The notes beneath the pieces were generated by a model. The model saw nothing but the letters and a program-made list of their open reading frames with translations. It searched no databases and was not told the origin of the DNA. Shown piece by piece: positions 36,744-47,665 of a stretch of 64,000 nt of DNA. Both the position numbers and the translations under genes were made by a program. Numbering within the stretch: the first letter of the stretch is position 1; each line of letters starts with the position of its first letter. Source of the stretch: Maritimibacter sp. HL-12. Its GTDB lineage: Bacteria > Pseudomonadota > Alphaproteobacteria > Rhodobacterales > Rhodobacteraceae. The stretch spans positions 496,001 through 560,000 of the forward strand of contig NZ_FXBQ01000001.1 in assembly GCF_900177545.1 (NCBI RefSeq), read 5' to 3'.

Positions 36744-37541
36744 TCAAGCGCGTTCCAGCGTGAAGAAGACACGCCGGAAGGCAAACAGCACCGAACCGTC
36801 GTCTTCCCGCGGATAGGCGCGCGCCAGCTCGGCCTCGTAGGCGGCGATGAATTGATCGGCCTCGCCTTCGGAAAGCGGGCCGAGAAAGGGGCGCATCGCG
36901 GTGGATTCGGTGAAGCGGCGCACCGGGTGTGCGTCTGACCCGGCGTCGAGCCGCTGGCTATAGGTTGTCTCCCAGGCCTGCACTTGCCCGAACGGGGCGA
37001 GCAGGCGGGCATAGTCGTCGGGCCCGGAGACCGGCGATCCGGTTGCGATCGCGCCGAACCTGTCGGGAAAGAGCGTTGCCGCGATCTCGCGCAGGAGCCG
37101 GTGGCTTGGCGCGTGGAACTGGCCGGGCATCTGCACCGCGAGAACGCCGCCGGGCGGCAGCAACCGCGCAAGACGAGGCAGCAGGCTTTCGTGATCGTCG
37201 AGCCAGTGCAGCACCGCGTTGGAGAAGATCAACGCCGGGCGCGCGGCGCGGCCCTCCGGCGTCCATCCGGCGATATCAGCGCGCGTGAGGTGGTCGTATA
37301 TGCCGACCTTCGCGGCCTCTGCGAGCATCGCCGGCGAGGTGTCGACGCCGATCAGCGAGCGATCGCCAAACCGCGCGGCCAGCACCGGCCCGACCGTCCC
37401 GGCTCCGCAGCCCAGATCGACCACCGGACCGGCCGGTATCGTGTCGATGGCATGGATCAGGTCGCGCGCCGGGCGCAAACGCAAACCCCGGAACCTTGCA
37501 TAGGTTCCGGGGTTCCAGTCGTTATTTGCGGTCGTGGTCAC
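36744..37541 (-). CDS. tam: Trans-aconitate 2-methyltransferase
   Basis: A 265-aa SAM-dependent methyltransferase closely following E. coli Tam: NDWNPGTYARFRGLRLRPAR at the N-terminus, SAM motif I VVDLGCGAGTVGPVLA, GVDTSPAMLAEA, FSNAVLHWLDDHESLLPRL and GGVLAVQMPGQF. It methylates trans-aconitate, an inhibitor formed from cis-aconitate. It begins two bases after the ftsH stop and so may be read through from the tilS-ftsH transcript. Confidence 0.88.
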   Translation of the reverse strand: MTTTANNDWNPGTYARFRGLRLRPARDLIHAIDTIPAGPVVDLGCGAGTVGPVLAARFGDRSLIGVDTSPAMLAEAAKVGIYDHLTRADIAGWTPEGRAARPALIFSNAVLHWLDDHESLLPRLARLLPPGGVLAVQMPGQFHAPSHRLLREIAATLFPDRFGAIATGSPVSGPDDYARLLAPFGQVQAWETTYSQRLDAGSDAHPVRRFTESTAMRPFLGPLSEGEADQFIAAYEAELARAYPREDDGSVLFAFRRVFFTLERA

Positions 37542-37543
37542 GC

Positions 37544-39463
<1,920 letters not shown>

Positions 39464-39541
39464 GTCGGTCTCCCTTGAAGTCTGCCCACACTACGCCCGA
39501 GCGCAGGGGTTGGCTCTAAAATAGGGAGGATACGCCCATGT

Positions 39542-40795
39542 TCAATGCGATAAAATCGAAGTGAGGAAATCGCCCTTCGGATGGTCGATTGTTGCCGAGT
39601 AGCCATTTGCATGCCCCGCGACAGGGGCCGCGACAAGGCGATCGCCGTCCCAAAGGCTGGGGCTCGCCATCAGGGAAGCCCGCGGCAAGCCGATGTTTCG
39701 CCAGTCGGGGCAGTCCTTTACCGCCTCGCCAAGTGCGCGGATCGTCAGACCAGCCCCCGGCCCCTCGATCCGCCAGCGCGCATCCCAGAGGTGATCCTGC
39801 TCGGCGACGAGGTCTTTCACGGCGTTGAATTCCCGCGCGATACGCAAGTTTGCCTTGTCGACGACCAGCAGGCAGCCCGCGAGCGTGTGGGTCCGGCCGC
39901 GCAGGATCGCCGCATCAAGCGCGCCAAGCGCGTCGCGGCGCGGGGCATAGTCCGCGCCCGACACCCAGACAAGCGCCGACGCCAGCAGGCGGCGCTGGAT
40001 CTCCCATGGCGCGGCAAGATAGCCGTCGCGGTCGATCACCACGTCCCCGGCCTGCTCCCGGGCGATCCGGCGCGCCGTCTCAAAGGTGGTTTGCTCAAGC
40101 GCGGCGCGGGCCGCGGCCATGTTCACCGCCACCCCGGTCAGCTGGTGCACGTCGAGCCCCAGGGGAGCGAGCGCGGCCAGCGCGCGACGGGCCTTGACCC
40201 GGTCGAAGGCGGCATCGTCGTTCGTGGGGTCTTCGCGCCACGCGAGCCCGTGCCGGGTAAGAAACCCCCGCAGCTCGGCCCGCTCCAGCATCAGCGCGGG
40301 GCGCCAGAAAGTGGCACCGTCGCGCCGGAAGCGGCGATCCATCGCGGCAAGGCCATCGACCCCGGCCTCGCGCACCAGGCGCATGAGGAAGGTCTCGGCC
40401 TGATCGTCCATCGTGTGGCCAAGGGCCACCGCGTCGAGGTTACGACGCATTGCCCAGCGCGCCAGCAACCGGTAGCGCGCACCACGGGCTTCGGCCTGAA
40501 GGTTGCCCTGCCCGCGCCAATCCTGCCACTGGAGGGTTTCGTGGCGGATGCCGAGCCCGGCGCAGGTTTCGGCCACGAAGGCCGCTTCCGCCGCCGCCTC
40601 GGGCCTGAGCCCGTGATCCACCGTCGCCGCTTCGAGGGTCACGCCATGATCGGCGGCGCACGCACCCAGCAGGTGCAGCAGTGCCATCGAATCGCCGCCG
40701 CCGGAAACCGCGACGCCGAGGCGCGCGACATCGTCCCAATCGGGGCCGTTGCAGATGTGGAACCGAACCCAGGCGTCGGCGTCGGTCAGTTGCAT
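39542..40795 (-). CDS. tilS: tRNA(Ile)-lysidine synthase
   Basis: A 417-aa N-type ATP pyrophosphatase. The PP-loop is GVAVSGGGDSMALLHLL (residues about 28-44), followed by ATVDHGLR, RYRLLARWA and LGHTMDDQAETFLMRL. It modifies C34 of tRNA-Ile(CAU) to lysidine and is essential in most bacteria. Its start overlaps the end of cpoB by ten bases, tying the tol-pal operon to tilS-ftsH. Confidence 0.93.
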   Translation of the reverse strand: MQLTDADAWVRFHICNGPDWDDVARLGVAVSGGGDSMALLHLLGACAADHGVTLEAATVDHGLRPEAAAEAAFVAETCAGLGIRHETLQWQDWRGQGNLQAEARGARYRLLARWAMRRNLDAVALGHTMDDQAETFLMRLVREAGVDGLAAMDRRFRRDGATFWRPALMLERAELRGFLTRHGLAWREDPTNDDAAFDRVKARRALAALAPLGLDVHQLTGVAVNMAAARAALEQTTFETARRIAREQAGDVVIDRDGYLAAPWEIQRRLLASALVWVSGADYAPRRDALGALDAAILRGRTHTLAGCLLVVDKANLRIAREFNAVKDLVAEQDHLWDARWRIEGPGAGLTIRALGEAVKDCPDWRNIGLPRASLMASPSLWDGDRLVAAPVAGHANGYSATIDHPKGDFLTSILSH

Positions 40796-41643
40796 CCCAG
40801 GTCGGCCCGCGCCGCCTGCGCATCCGACTCGGCGGCAGACCCGGGGAAACGGTTGGCGACTTCGCCGAGCGTGGCACAGGCCTCGTTGAGCTGGCCAAGC
40901 TCGCCCAGCGCGGTGCCCAGCTTGAACAGCGCGTCGGCGGCGTTTTCGCCTTCCGGATCGCCGGAATAGGAGGCCAGCCAGGCCCGCGCGGCATCGGCCA
41001 GCATGCCCTGCGCTTCAAGCGCCTCGCCGCGCAGATAGTGCGCCCGGCCGGTCAGCGGCCCACCGGGATAGGTCTCGACAAAACGGCCGAACAGCTCGGC
41101 GGCTTCTTCGGTGTCGCCGTTTTCAAACGCCGCCAGCGCCGCGTCGAAATCGGCGCGCTCGGCCACCGCGAGTTGCTCGCCCCCGCTTTCCGGCGCGGGG
41201 TCGAGCGTGGACGCGATCGAGGGTGAGGCCGGGTCGGTCACACCGGGCAGGCTTTCGCCGCCCAGCGTCGGGGTTTCGCCAAGCGTCGAGATATCGCAAT
41301 CGGCCTCAAGTTCGCAGAGCCTGAATTCGAGATCGCCGACAACATTGGTGCCGTCGCTCACAACCTGGTTGATGCGGAACTCAAGCTCTTCGGTTTTCGC
41401 CGTGAGCCGGGTCACTTGCGCCTCGATGGCGTTGACCCGGTCGAGCGTCGAGCCTGCGCCCGAGGGGGCCGAGGCTCCGCCGGTGGTGTTCAACTCGCTC
41501 TTGAGGCGTTGGATCTCGACGAACAGCACCGTGAGTTCCTGGCGGATGTCGGCCAGGGTCTGGGACTGGTCCTGTGCCTTCAGCGGCATCGCGAGCAACA
41601 CCAGCGCCAGCGTTGCCGCGATCATCCGAGCCAGAACACCCAT
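40786..41643 (-). CDS. cpoB: Tol-Pal system protein CpoB (YbgF)
   Basis: A 285-aa periplasmic protein: signal peptide MGVLARMIAATLALVLLAMP (to about residue 23), a coiled-coil segment (TLADIRQELTVLFVEIQRLK and on to the EFRINQV helix), a Pro/Ser-rich linker, and TPR repeats from about 165 (DFDAALAAFENGDTEEAAEL). It links outer-membrane constriction to peptidoglycan synthesis. ATG 41643 has GGAGG seven bases before it; the frame's earlier start lacks this. Its reading frame begins downstream of pal. Confidence 0.9.
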   Translation of the reverse strand: MGVLARMIAATLALVLLAMPLKAQDQSQTLADIRQELTVLFVEIQRLKSELNTTGGASAPSGAGSTLDRVNAIEAQVTRLTAKTEELEFRINQVVSDGTNVVGDLEFRLCELEADCDISTLGETPTLGGESLPGVTDPASPSIASTLDPAPESGGEQLAVAERADFDAALAAFENGDTEEAAELFGRFVETYPGGPLTGRAHYLRGEALEAQGMLADAARAWLASYSGDPEGENAADALFKLGTALGELGQLNEACATLGEVANRFPGSAAESDAQAARADLGCN

Positions 41644-41668
41644 GCTTTCGCCTCCTGCGCCGCTTGCC

Positions 41669-42175
41669 TCAGCTCGTTCCCGCACCCGCGGTGAGCACCG
41701 TCACCGCCCGGCGATTCTGCGCGTAGCAGGTCTCGTCGGAGCAGATCTCGAGCGGGCGTTCCTTGCCGTAGGACACGGTGCGCAACCGGTTCGGGGCCAC
41801 GCCCCGGTCGATCAGGTAGGATTGCACCGCGCTGGCCCGGCGAGCGCCCAGCGCGAGGTTGTATTCACGGGTGCCCTGCTCGTCGGCATGGCCCTCGACA
41901 ATCGCCGAGTATTCCGGGTTTTCCATCAGCCAGGACGCCTGCTTGGCAAGCACGTCCTGCGCTTCGCCACTGAGCGTCGACTGGTCGACGGCGAAGAGCA
42001 CCCGGTCGCCGATGGTTTGCTCGAAATAGGCCGGCGAGGCCGGATCGGAGGGCGAGCCCGGCACGATGCCGCCCGCCCCGGCGGTCGCGGCGTCATCGCC
42101 GAAGCGGCTGTTCCTGTCGCAGGCCGAGAGCGCAAGCGCGCCAATCAGCATCGCGGGGATGGTGAGATGTTTCAT
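41669..42175 (-). CDS. pal: Peptidoglycan-associated lipoprotein
   Basis: A 168-aa outer-membrane lipoprotein. The lipobox is LSAC with Cys19. The OmpA-like domain (about 55-165) includes VEGHADEQGTREYNLALGAR, the meso-DAP-binding signature, and LRTVSYGKERPLE. It anchors the outer membrane to peptidoglycan and interacts with TolB and TolA. Position between tolB and cpoB is standard. Confidence 0.96.
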   Translation of the reverse strand: MKHLTIPAMLIGALALSACDRNSRFGDDAATAGAGGIVPGSPSDPASPAYFEQTIGDRVLFAVDQSTLSGEAQDVLAKQASWLMENPEYSAIVEGHADEQGTREYNLALGARRASAVQSYLIDRGVAPNRLRTVSYGKERPLEICSDETCYAQNRRAVTVLTAGAGTS

Positions 42176-42258
42176 CGGAAATGTCCTGTTTCAGAAGTGT
42201 TCTTGTTGCTCGTTGCGGTCAGTCTAGCAGATTGCGGGCCGGTTGGGAATCGGCCGGT

Positions 42259-43584
42259 TCAGTTCTGCAGCGGCCCCCAGGCCGGGTCGGAGGCGGCTGA
42301 AGGCGTGGCCACCCGGCGCAGGTTACGGCCCGAGATATCGACGGAGTAGAGCGCGGGCGCACCGCTTTCGCCCTGCGATTCACGGGTGAACATGATCACC
42401 CGGCCGTTTGGCGACCATGTCGGCCCCTCGTCGAGGAAAGAGGCCGTCAACAGCCGCTCCTCCGAACCGTCGGTCCGCATCACGCCGATGTGAAAGCGCC
42501 CGGCGTTCTGCTTGGTGAAGGCGATGAGATCGCCGCGCGGGCTCCAGACCGGGGTGCCGTAGCGCCCCGGGCCGAAGCTGATGCGCGTGGCCTCGCCGCC
42601 CGAGGCGGGCATGACATAGAGTTGCTGGGTGCCGGACCGGTCGCTCTCGAAGACGATGCGGCTGCCGTCCGGCGAGAAGCTGGGCGCGGTCTCGATCGAA
42701 GGCGAGTCGGTGAGCCGTCGCATGTTGCTGCCGTCCAGCCCGACCGTGTAGACATCGGTATTGCCGCCCTGTTCGAGCGAAAACACCACCGATTCCCCGT
42801 CGGGCGAGAACCGCGGCGCGAAGCTCATGTTGCCGCCCGAAGTGTCGAGTGCGACCCGGTTCACCGAAGCCACGTCAAGCACGTAGATCTGCGGCCGCCC
42901 GGACTCGTAGGAGGTATAGAGCACGCTGTCGCCGGAAGGCGAGAAGCGCGGCGCGAGCACCAGCGAATTGGAATCCGTCAGGTACTGCACGTTCGCGCCG
43001 TCGTAATCCATGATCGCCAGGCGTTTCTGGCGGGCGTTCTTCGGGCCCTGTTCGCTGACGAACACCACCCGGCTGTCGAAATAACCGCCTTCGCCGGTGA
43101 TCCGCGAATAGACCACGTCGGCCACCTTGTGCGCGATCCGCCGCCAGCCCGAAACGGTGCCGGAGAATTGCAGCCCCTCGCCCAGTGCCGCGCCGGAGAA
43201 CACGTCGAACAGGCGGAACTTGATCACGAGATCGCCCTCGCCGCCCATTTCCACCGCGCCGACCACCAGCGCCTCAGCATTGATCGCTTTCCAGTCGGAA
43301 TAGGCCACGGGCGCGTCGAAACTGGTCACCGAGGAGATGTGCGCCGAGGCCGGAATTTCGCGAAACAGCCCGGTGCCGGTGAGATCGGCGGCGATCAGCC
43401 GGGTGATCTCTTCCGCGTATTGCGCCGCCTCCCCGCCCGAGGCCACGAAAGTGGGCAGGGCGACCGGCAGCGGCTCGATCACGCCCTCGTCGATCACGAT
43501 CCGCAGCGGCTGCGCGTGGGTTGCGGTCTGGGCCAGACCGATCAGGGCCAAAGCCATGGTCAGAATGCGAATGAGTTTCATCAT
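42259..43584 (-). CDS. tolB: Tol-Pal system beta-propeller protein TolB
   Basis: A 441-aa periplasmic protein: signal peptide to about residue 24 ([17 protein letters not shown]), an N-terminal domain, and a six-bladed propeller built of WD40-like PD40 repeats, seen as [51 protein letters not shown] and [13 protein letters not shown]. It binds Pal and TolA. Either of the first two Met codons could be the start. Confidence 0.95.
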   Translation of the reverse strand: MMKLIRILTMALALIGLAQTATHAQPLRIVIDEGVIEPLPVALPTFVASGGEAAQYAEEITRLIAADLTGTGLFREIPASAHISSVTSFDAPVAYSDWKAINAEALVVGAVEMGGEGDLVIKFRLFDVFSGAALGEGLQFSGTVSGWRRIAHKVADVVYSRITGEGGYFDSRVVFVSEQGPKNARQKRLAIMDYDGANVQYLTDSNSLVLAPRFSPSGDSVLYTSYESGRPQIYVLDVASVNRVALDTSGGNMSFAPRFSPDGESVVFSLEQGGNTDVYTVGLDGSNMRRLTDSPSIETAPSFSPDGSRIVFESDRSGTQQLYVMPASGGEATRISFGPGRYGTPVWSPRGDLIAFTKQNAGRFHIGVMRTDGSEERLLTASFLDEGPTWSPNGRVIMFTRESQGESGAPALYSVDISGRNLRRVATPSAASDPAWGPLQN

Positions 43585-43695
43585 GTTTCCTCGGTCTTCC
43601 GATTACCCCGGTTCGCGCCGTCACGCCACCTCTCAAGGCCCTGTCTCGGCGAGAATCGGCCAGATTCCGGCTTCACCTTACATACAATCATAACC

Positions 43696-44733
43696 TCACC
43701 TGATCCTCATGTTGCCGGGATCGAAGGTCATCTCGATCTCGCGCCATTGGTCGTACTTTTCTGCCGGCAACCCATAGCCCGAGGTGCCGCAGCGGATCAC
43801 CGCGCGCCGAGCCGCCTCGTAAGCGATCCGCGTCGCCTCCTGGGTCGGCCCGTCCGACGAGACCATCTCAACCCCTTCCGGCCGGCCGTCGCGCGACATC
43901 TGCACCAGCACCACAACCGTGGTGTTGAGCGCATCGGTCGAGGCCGAGCCAAGGTTCCAGCAGCGTGACACCGCCACGCGCAGCCCGTCGCGCTCGCCGC
44001 TGGTCAGCGGTGGGCCGGTTGGGCCGGGCGGGCTTTCCGCCTCGCCCAGAACATCGGCCAGGGCGTCGCTCACGGCGCTGTCGATCGCGTCGCTGTCCGC
44101 CGGGGCGGGTTCGGGGTCGGGCGCGGGCTCCGGTTCCGGCGCGGCGGCGGTTTCGGCCGGCGTGGGAGGTTCGGGGCGGCGCGGCGGGCGCGGCGAGGCT
44201 GTCGGCGCGGTCTCCGGGCGGTCGGCCTCGGTGACGATCTGCGTGGTCGTGCCGACCGGCGCCTGCTCGGGCAGTTCCTCGACCGGCTGATCGGGTTCGG
44301 CCTCCTCGGGCGTGCTTTCCTCAACCAGGTCCGGCCCCTCGGGAAGCGGCTCGTCGGGCGCTTCGATCACCTCGTTCGCCACCCGGTCGGCGGGCGGCGG
44401 CGTAACCTCGGGTGCAGGCGGCTCGGGTTCCGGCTCGGGTTCAGGTTCGGGTTCAGGTTCGGGCGCGGGTTCCGGTTCCGGTTCAGGCTCCGGTTCCGGA
44501 CGCGGCGGCGGTGCGGGCGAGGTTTCCGGCGGCGCGGGCTCTGGCTCGGGCGTCGGGGGCGCAGGTGCCTGCGCCGCCTCGGTCAGCGCGGCGAATTCGG
44601 CGCCGGACATGAGCGACACCTCCGACACCCTGAGCGGCGGCTCTTCCGGCCCGCGCAGGAACAGCCCGCCGAACAGGATCCAAAGCATCAAAAGCCCGTG
44701 CCCGATGCCGGATATGATGTAGCCCGTTCTCAT
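43696..44733 (-). CDS. tolA: TolA-like protein with Pro/Glu-rich spacer
   Basis: A 345-aa inner-membrane protein. One N-terminal transmembrane helix (about 6-27, ISGIGHGLLMLWILFGGLFL), then about 200 residues dominated by Pro-Glu dipeptides (EPEPEPEPAPEPEPEPEPEP), and a C-terminal globular domain (about 250-345) with two cysteines, in RCWNLGSAS and IRCGTSGYGLP. E. coli TolA has an Ala/Lys-rich helix in place of this spacer; the Pro-Glu form would be an extended rod across the periplasm. Identified mainly by position between tolR and tolB. Confidence 0.87.
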   Translation of the reverse strand: MRTGYIISGIGHGLLMLWILFGGLFLRGPEEPPLRVSEVSLMSGAEFAALTEAAQAPAPPTPEPEPAPPETSPAPPPRPEPEPEPEPEPAPEPEPEPEPEPEPEPPAPEVTPPPADRVANEVIEAPDEPLPEGPDLVEESTPEEAEPDQPVEELPEQAPVGTTTQIVTEADRPETAPTASPRPPRRPEPPTPAETAAAPEPEPAPDPEPAPADSDAIDSAVSDALADVLGEAESPPGPTGPPLTSGERDGLRVAVSRCWNLGSASTDALNTTVVVLVQMSRDGRPEGVEMVSSDGPTQEATRIAYEAARRAVIRCGTSGYGLPAEKYDQWREIEMTFDPGNMRIR

Positions 44734-44742
44734 CGCAGCGAT

Positions 44743-45210
44743 CTATCGCCCGTCCATCGACGGCCCGTCGGTTTCGGTCACGAGGCCGATGTTGTTGAAC
44801 CCGCCCGCGTTGAGCGCGCCCATCACCTGCGCCACCGCCTCGTAGGGCACCCGCCCGTCGGCGCGCAGAAATACCTTGTTGTCCTGCCGCTCGGCGGCAA
44901 CCGCGCGCAATTTCTCGATCAACTCATCCGGCGCGATTTCGGTTTCCATCAGCGAGATCGTGCCCTCGGCGGTGATCGACACCGTGAGCGGCTCCTCCTC
45001 CACCGAGGGCAGCGGCGTGGCCGCGGTTCTCGGCAGTTCCACCGGCACGCCCACCGTCATCAGCGGCGCGGCGACCATGAAGATGATCAGGAGCACCAGC
45101 ATCACGTCGACGAACGGCGTGACGTTGATCTCGGCCATCAACCCGCGGTGGCGGCCACGGCGACGGCCGCGCCGGGCGCGGGGTTTCTCCTGTGCAACGC
45201 TCCCGCCCAT
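44743..45210 (-). CDS. tolR: Tol-Pal system protein TolR
   Basis: A 155-aa ExbD/TolR protein: basic N-terminus (RARRGRRRGRHRG), then MAEINVTPFVDVMLVLLIIF with the proton-path Asp in VTPFVDVML, and a periplasmic domain ending near GGFNNIGLVTE. With TolQ it uses the proton gradient to energise TolA. ATG 45210 is chosen; the frame's extra upstream residues overlap tolQ. Confidence 0.95.
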   Translation of the reverse strand: MGGSVAQEKPRARRGRRRGRHRGLMAEINVTPFVDVMLVLLIIFMVAAPLMTVGVPVELPRTAATPLPSVEEEPLTVSITAEGTISLMETEIAPDELIEKLRAVAAERQDNKVFLRADGRVPYEAVAQVMGALNAGGFNNIGLVTETDGPSMDGR

Positions 45211-45211
45211 C

Positions 45212-45907
45212 TCAACTGTCCAGTTGGCGGCTGAGGATGGTGGCGAACTCGTCGGCGAAGGCTTCCCAGCCCGCGACGATGCCATCGCTCTGGGCGGTGA
45301 GGTTGTTGTAGAAGATCAGCGCCGGGATCGCCGCGAGCAGGCCGAGGCCGGTGGCAAAAAGCGCCTCGGCGAGGCCCGGCGCCACGACGGCAAGGTTGGT
45401 GTTCTGCTGCTGGGCGATCTCGATGAAGCTGTTCATGATCCCCCAGACGGTGCCGAACAGCCCGACGAAGGGCGCCGCCGAAGCCACGGTGGCGAGGAAC
45501 GACAGCCCCCGGTTCAACCCTTCGGCCTCCTTGGCGATCGCCACGTCCATCGAGCGGTCGATCCGGGCCTGCGCGCCCGCGATCAGCCCGCCATCGGCGC
45601 GGTGCGAGCGGTGCCATTCGGTCATCCCCGCGGCAAAAACCCGTTCCGGTGCGGCGGCGGGATTGGGGCCGAGCGTGTCATACAGCTCGTCGAGCGGTTC
45701 GCCCGACCAGAAGGCGCGGTCAAAGCCCGCCGCTTGCGCCCGGGTCCGGCGATACTGGATGAACTTGGTGACGATGATCGCCCAGGAATAGAACGATGCC
45801 GCCACCAGCAGCAGCATGACGAGCTTGACGACCAGCGTTGCGCGAAGGAACAGCGAGAAGAAGGAGAAATCCATCTCCTGCGCCAAAGCGAGAGTTTCCG
45901 TTTCCAT
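45212..45907 (-). CDS. tolQ: Tol-Pal system protein TolQ
   Basis: A 231-aa MotA/TolQ/ExbB channel protein with three transmembrane segments: about 24-46 (LVVKLVMLLLVAASFYSWAI), about 135-158 (FLATVASAAPFVGLFGTVWG) and about 175-195 (GLAEALFATGLGLLAAIPAL). It forms the motor with TolR. First gene of tolQRAB-pal-cpoB in this direction; one base separates its stop from the tolR start. Confidence 0.96.
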   Translation of the reverse strand: METETLALAQEMDFSFFSLFLRATLVVKLVMLLLVAASFYSWAIIVTKFIQYRRTRAQAAGFDRAFWSGEPLDELYDTLGPNPAAAPERVFAAGMTEWHRSHRADGGLIAGAQARIDRSMDVAIAKEAEGLNRGLSFLATVASAAPFVGLFGTVWGIMNSFIEIAQQQNTNLAVVAPGLAEALFATGLGLLAAIPALIFYNNLTAQSDGIVAGWEAFADEFATILSRQLDS

Positions 45908-46026
45908 GATCTCGATCTGCCTGCCTCTTTGGGTCCGCCTCTTACGGGCGGCAATTGTGGCAAGAAATAGCCCAGATCAACGGGGAAATCCAACGAAACC
46001 GCCTCATCGGCGGGATTTGCGGCGCT

Positions 46027-46416
46027 TCAGTGCAACAACAGGCGGATATTCGCCGGAAGACGCGCCGCCTGCCCGGCCTCGTTGATCGCCACCAGAACGA
46101 CACGGGCGGAGAACAGCTTCTGACCATCGCGGAAGATCTCCTGGAGCATGGTCAGCCGCGCGCCGCCGACGCTTTCGACCGAGGTTTCTACTTCGATCTC
46201 GTCGTCGAGCCGGGCCGGCGCGAGATAATCCGCCTCGACATGACGCACGGCAAAGACGATCCCTTCTGCCTCGCGCAGCGCGCGCTGATCCACCCCGCGC
46301 GCCCGCACCAACTCGGTGCGCCCGCGCTCGATGAAGCGCAGGTAATTGGCGTAATAGACGATCCCGGCGGCGTCGGTGTCTTCGTAGTAAACGCGCAAGC
46401 GCAGGCGGTGGGTCAT
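46027..46416 (-). CDS. ybgC: Tol-Pal-associated acyl-CoA thioesterase YbgC
   Basis: A 129-aa 4-hydroxybenzoyl-CoA-thioesterase-like hotdog protein with the signature YYEDTDAAGIVYYANYLRFI, where the Asp (of DAAG) is catalytic. It is encoded upstream of tolQ as in most proteobacteria and likely acts in phospholipid or acyl-CoA handling near the Tol machinery. Its start overlaps the thpR stop by four bases. Confidence 0.94.
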   Translation of the reverse strand: MTHRLRLRVYYEDTDAAGIVYYANYLRFIERGRTELVRARGVDQRALREAEGIVFAVRHVEADYLAPARLDDEIEVETSVESVGGARLTMLQEIFRDGQKLFSARVVLVAINEAGQAARLPANIRLLLH

Positions 46417-46967
46417 GGTGTCTCCTGGTTGCCAAGCGGAAACTCCGCCAGCGGCTCGTGAATCGCGCCCTCCGCACGCAGGTGGGAGCGGAAAAGGGTG
46501 AGGCTTTCGGCGAGGGCCGGCGGCAACTTCACCGCGCCGTTGAGGGCGAGGAATTCGCCGAGCCGGGCGCGGTCGCGCGCGGGCATGTCGCGCGGCAGGC
46601 GCGCAAGCGTGACGTGCGGGCGAAAGCGGCGGCGTCCGAGCGTCACCCCGGCGTCGCGCACCGCATGGGCCACCTTGTCGTGCAGGGGCGCGAGCCCCTC
46701 CCCCCGCGCCGCGATCACCAGCGCGCCGGGGCGACGCCCGCCAAACAGGTCGAGCCCGCCGAGTTCGATGCGCACCGGCGCCAACCGCAGCGATGCCAGC
46801 AGCTCGGCCACGTCACGCGCCTGCGGCTCGCTGATCTCGCCAAGGAAGGCGAGGGTCAGGTGCAGGTTCTCCTCCGGAAGCACACGGCCCACGGTCAAAC
46901 CCGCCTGAAGCCGCGTCAGCGCGTCGGCCAGCACGTCTGGCAGGTCGAGGGCGATGAAGGCCCTCAT
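46413..46967 (-). CDS. thpR: RNA 2',3'-cyclic phosphodiesterase (2H family)
   Basis: A 184-aa protein beginning MRAFIALDLPD. The two catalytic HxT motifs of the 2H superfamily are HLTLAFLGEI (about residue 42) and HVTLARLPRD (about 120). It opens 2',3'-cyclic phosphates of RNA in vitro; cellular role is unclear. Both ends overlap neighbours by ATGA, so it is coupled to the upstream unknown gene and to ybgC. Confidence 0.92.
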   Translation of the reverse strand: MRAFIALDLPDVLADALTRLQAGLTVGRVLPEENLHLTLAFLGEISEPQARDVAELLASLRLAPVRIELGGLDLFGGRRPGALVIAARGEGLAPLHDKVAHAVRDAGVTLGRRRFRPHVTLARLPRDMPARDRARLGEFLALNGAVKLPPALAESLTLFRSHLRAEGAIHEPLAEFPLGNQETP

Positions 46968-47584
46968 GCCTGCATCCGCGCCCAGAGCCTCAGCGCATGG
47001 GCCGGGTCGGTACTGGCCGGGGGCATCACCGGATCATAGGCGGCGCGGATCACCCCGGCGATCTCGGGCCGCAGCATCGCGGCGGCTGTTTCCGGGTGGC
47101 GGGCGAGCGGCGAGGCCTCCGCAAAGGCCGCCTCGCTCCAGGTCAGCATCACCCGCACCGCTTCGCCCAGGGCCAGCGTTTCGGCCGGTAGCTTCTCCAT
47201 CCCGCCCGACATCCGAAGGAAGGCAAAACAGGCGCGGATCGCCCCGGCCTCGTCGAAGCGGAAGGTGCGGTATTGGCTGGCCCCGGCGCGTTCGAGGCGG
47301 CCCACGGTATCGGGCAGGCCGGGAAGCATCGCGTCGAGGTTCGGCACGTCGAGAAGCTCACCCCAGTCGCGCAGGAAGAACAGCATCAGGTTGGCACCCA
47401 GTTCCGGATCGGTTTCGGCAACCTCGGTGCCCGCGAGCCGTGCCACCGCCTCGAAGGCCCCCTTGATCACCGGCAGGCTTTCGTCTTCGACGCCGAAGAC
47501 CACGGGCACGATCTGCCGCCCCCAGCGTGCGAAGGCGTAGCCGCCATCGCCCTCGAACAGGGCCTGAACCTCTTCGGGCGTCAT
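46964..47584 (-). CDS. Unknown protein coupled to thpR
   Basis: 206 aa, acidic, mostly helical by composition, no signal peptide or membrane segment. Features: MTPEEVQALFEGDGGYAFAR, VVFGVEDESLPVIKGAFEAV, LMLFFLRDWGELLDVPNLD and RTFRFDEAGAIRACFAFLRM. The gene overlaps thpR (ATGA). Normal codon use and third-position GC of its neighbours support a real gene. I do not recognise the family. Confidence 0.75.
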   Translation of the reverse strand: MTPEEVQALFEGDGGYAFARWGRQIVPVVFGVEDESLPVIKGAFEAVARLAGTEVAETDPELGANLMLFFLRDWGELLDVPNLDAMLPGLPDTVGRLERAGASQYRTFRFDEAGAIRACFAFLRMSGGMEKLPAETLALGEAVRVMLTWSEAAFAEASPLARHPETAAAMLRPEIAGVIRAAYDPVMPPASTDPAHALRLWARMQA

Positions 47585-47665
47585 CGCTTTCCCCCATCGT
47601 GGCGAAATCTGTCGCGCGCAGGCATAGAACCTCGCTTGCGTGCGCGCAACCGGCCCCGGGTGCGC

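Noticed and set aside
44400-44570. CRISPR-like or satellite array in tolA
   Set aside because: The repeats are in-frame Pro-Glu codons of a coding linker with no unique spacers.
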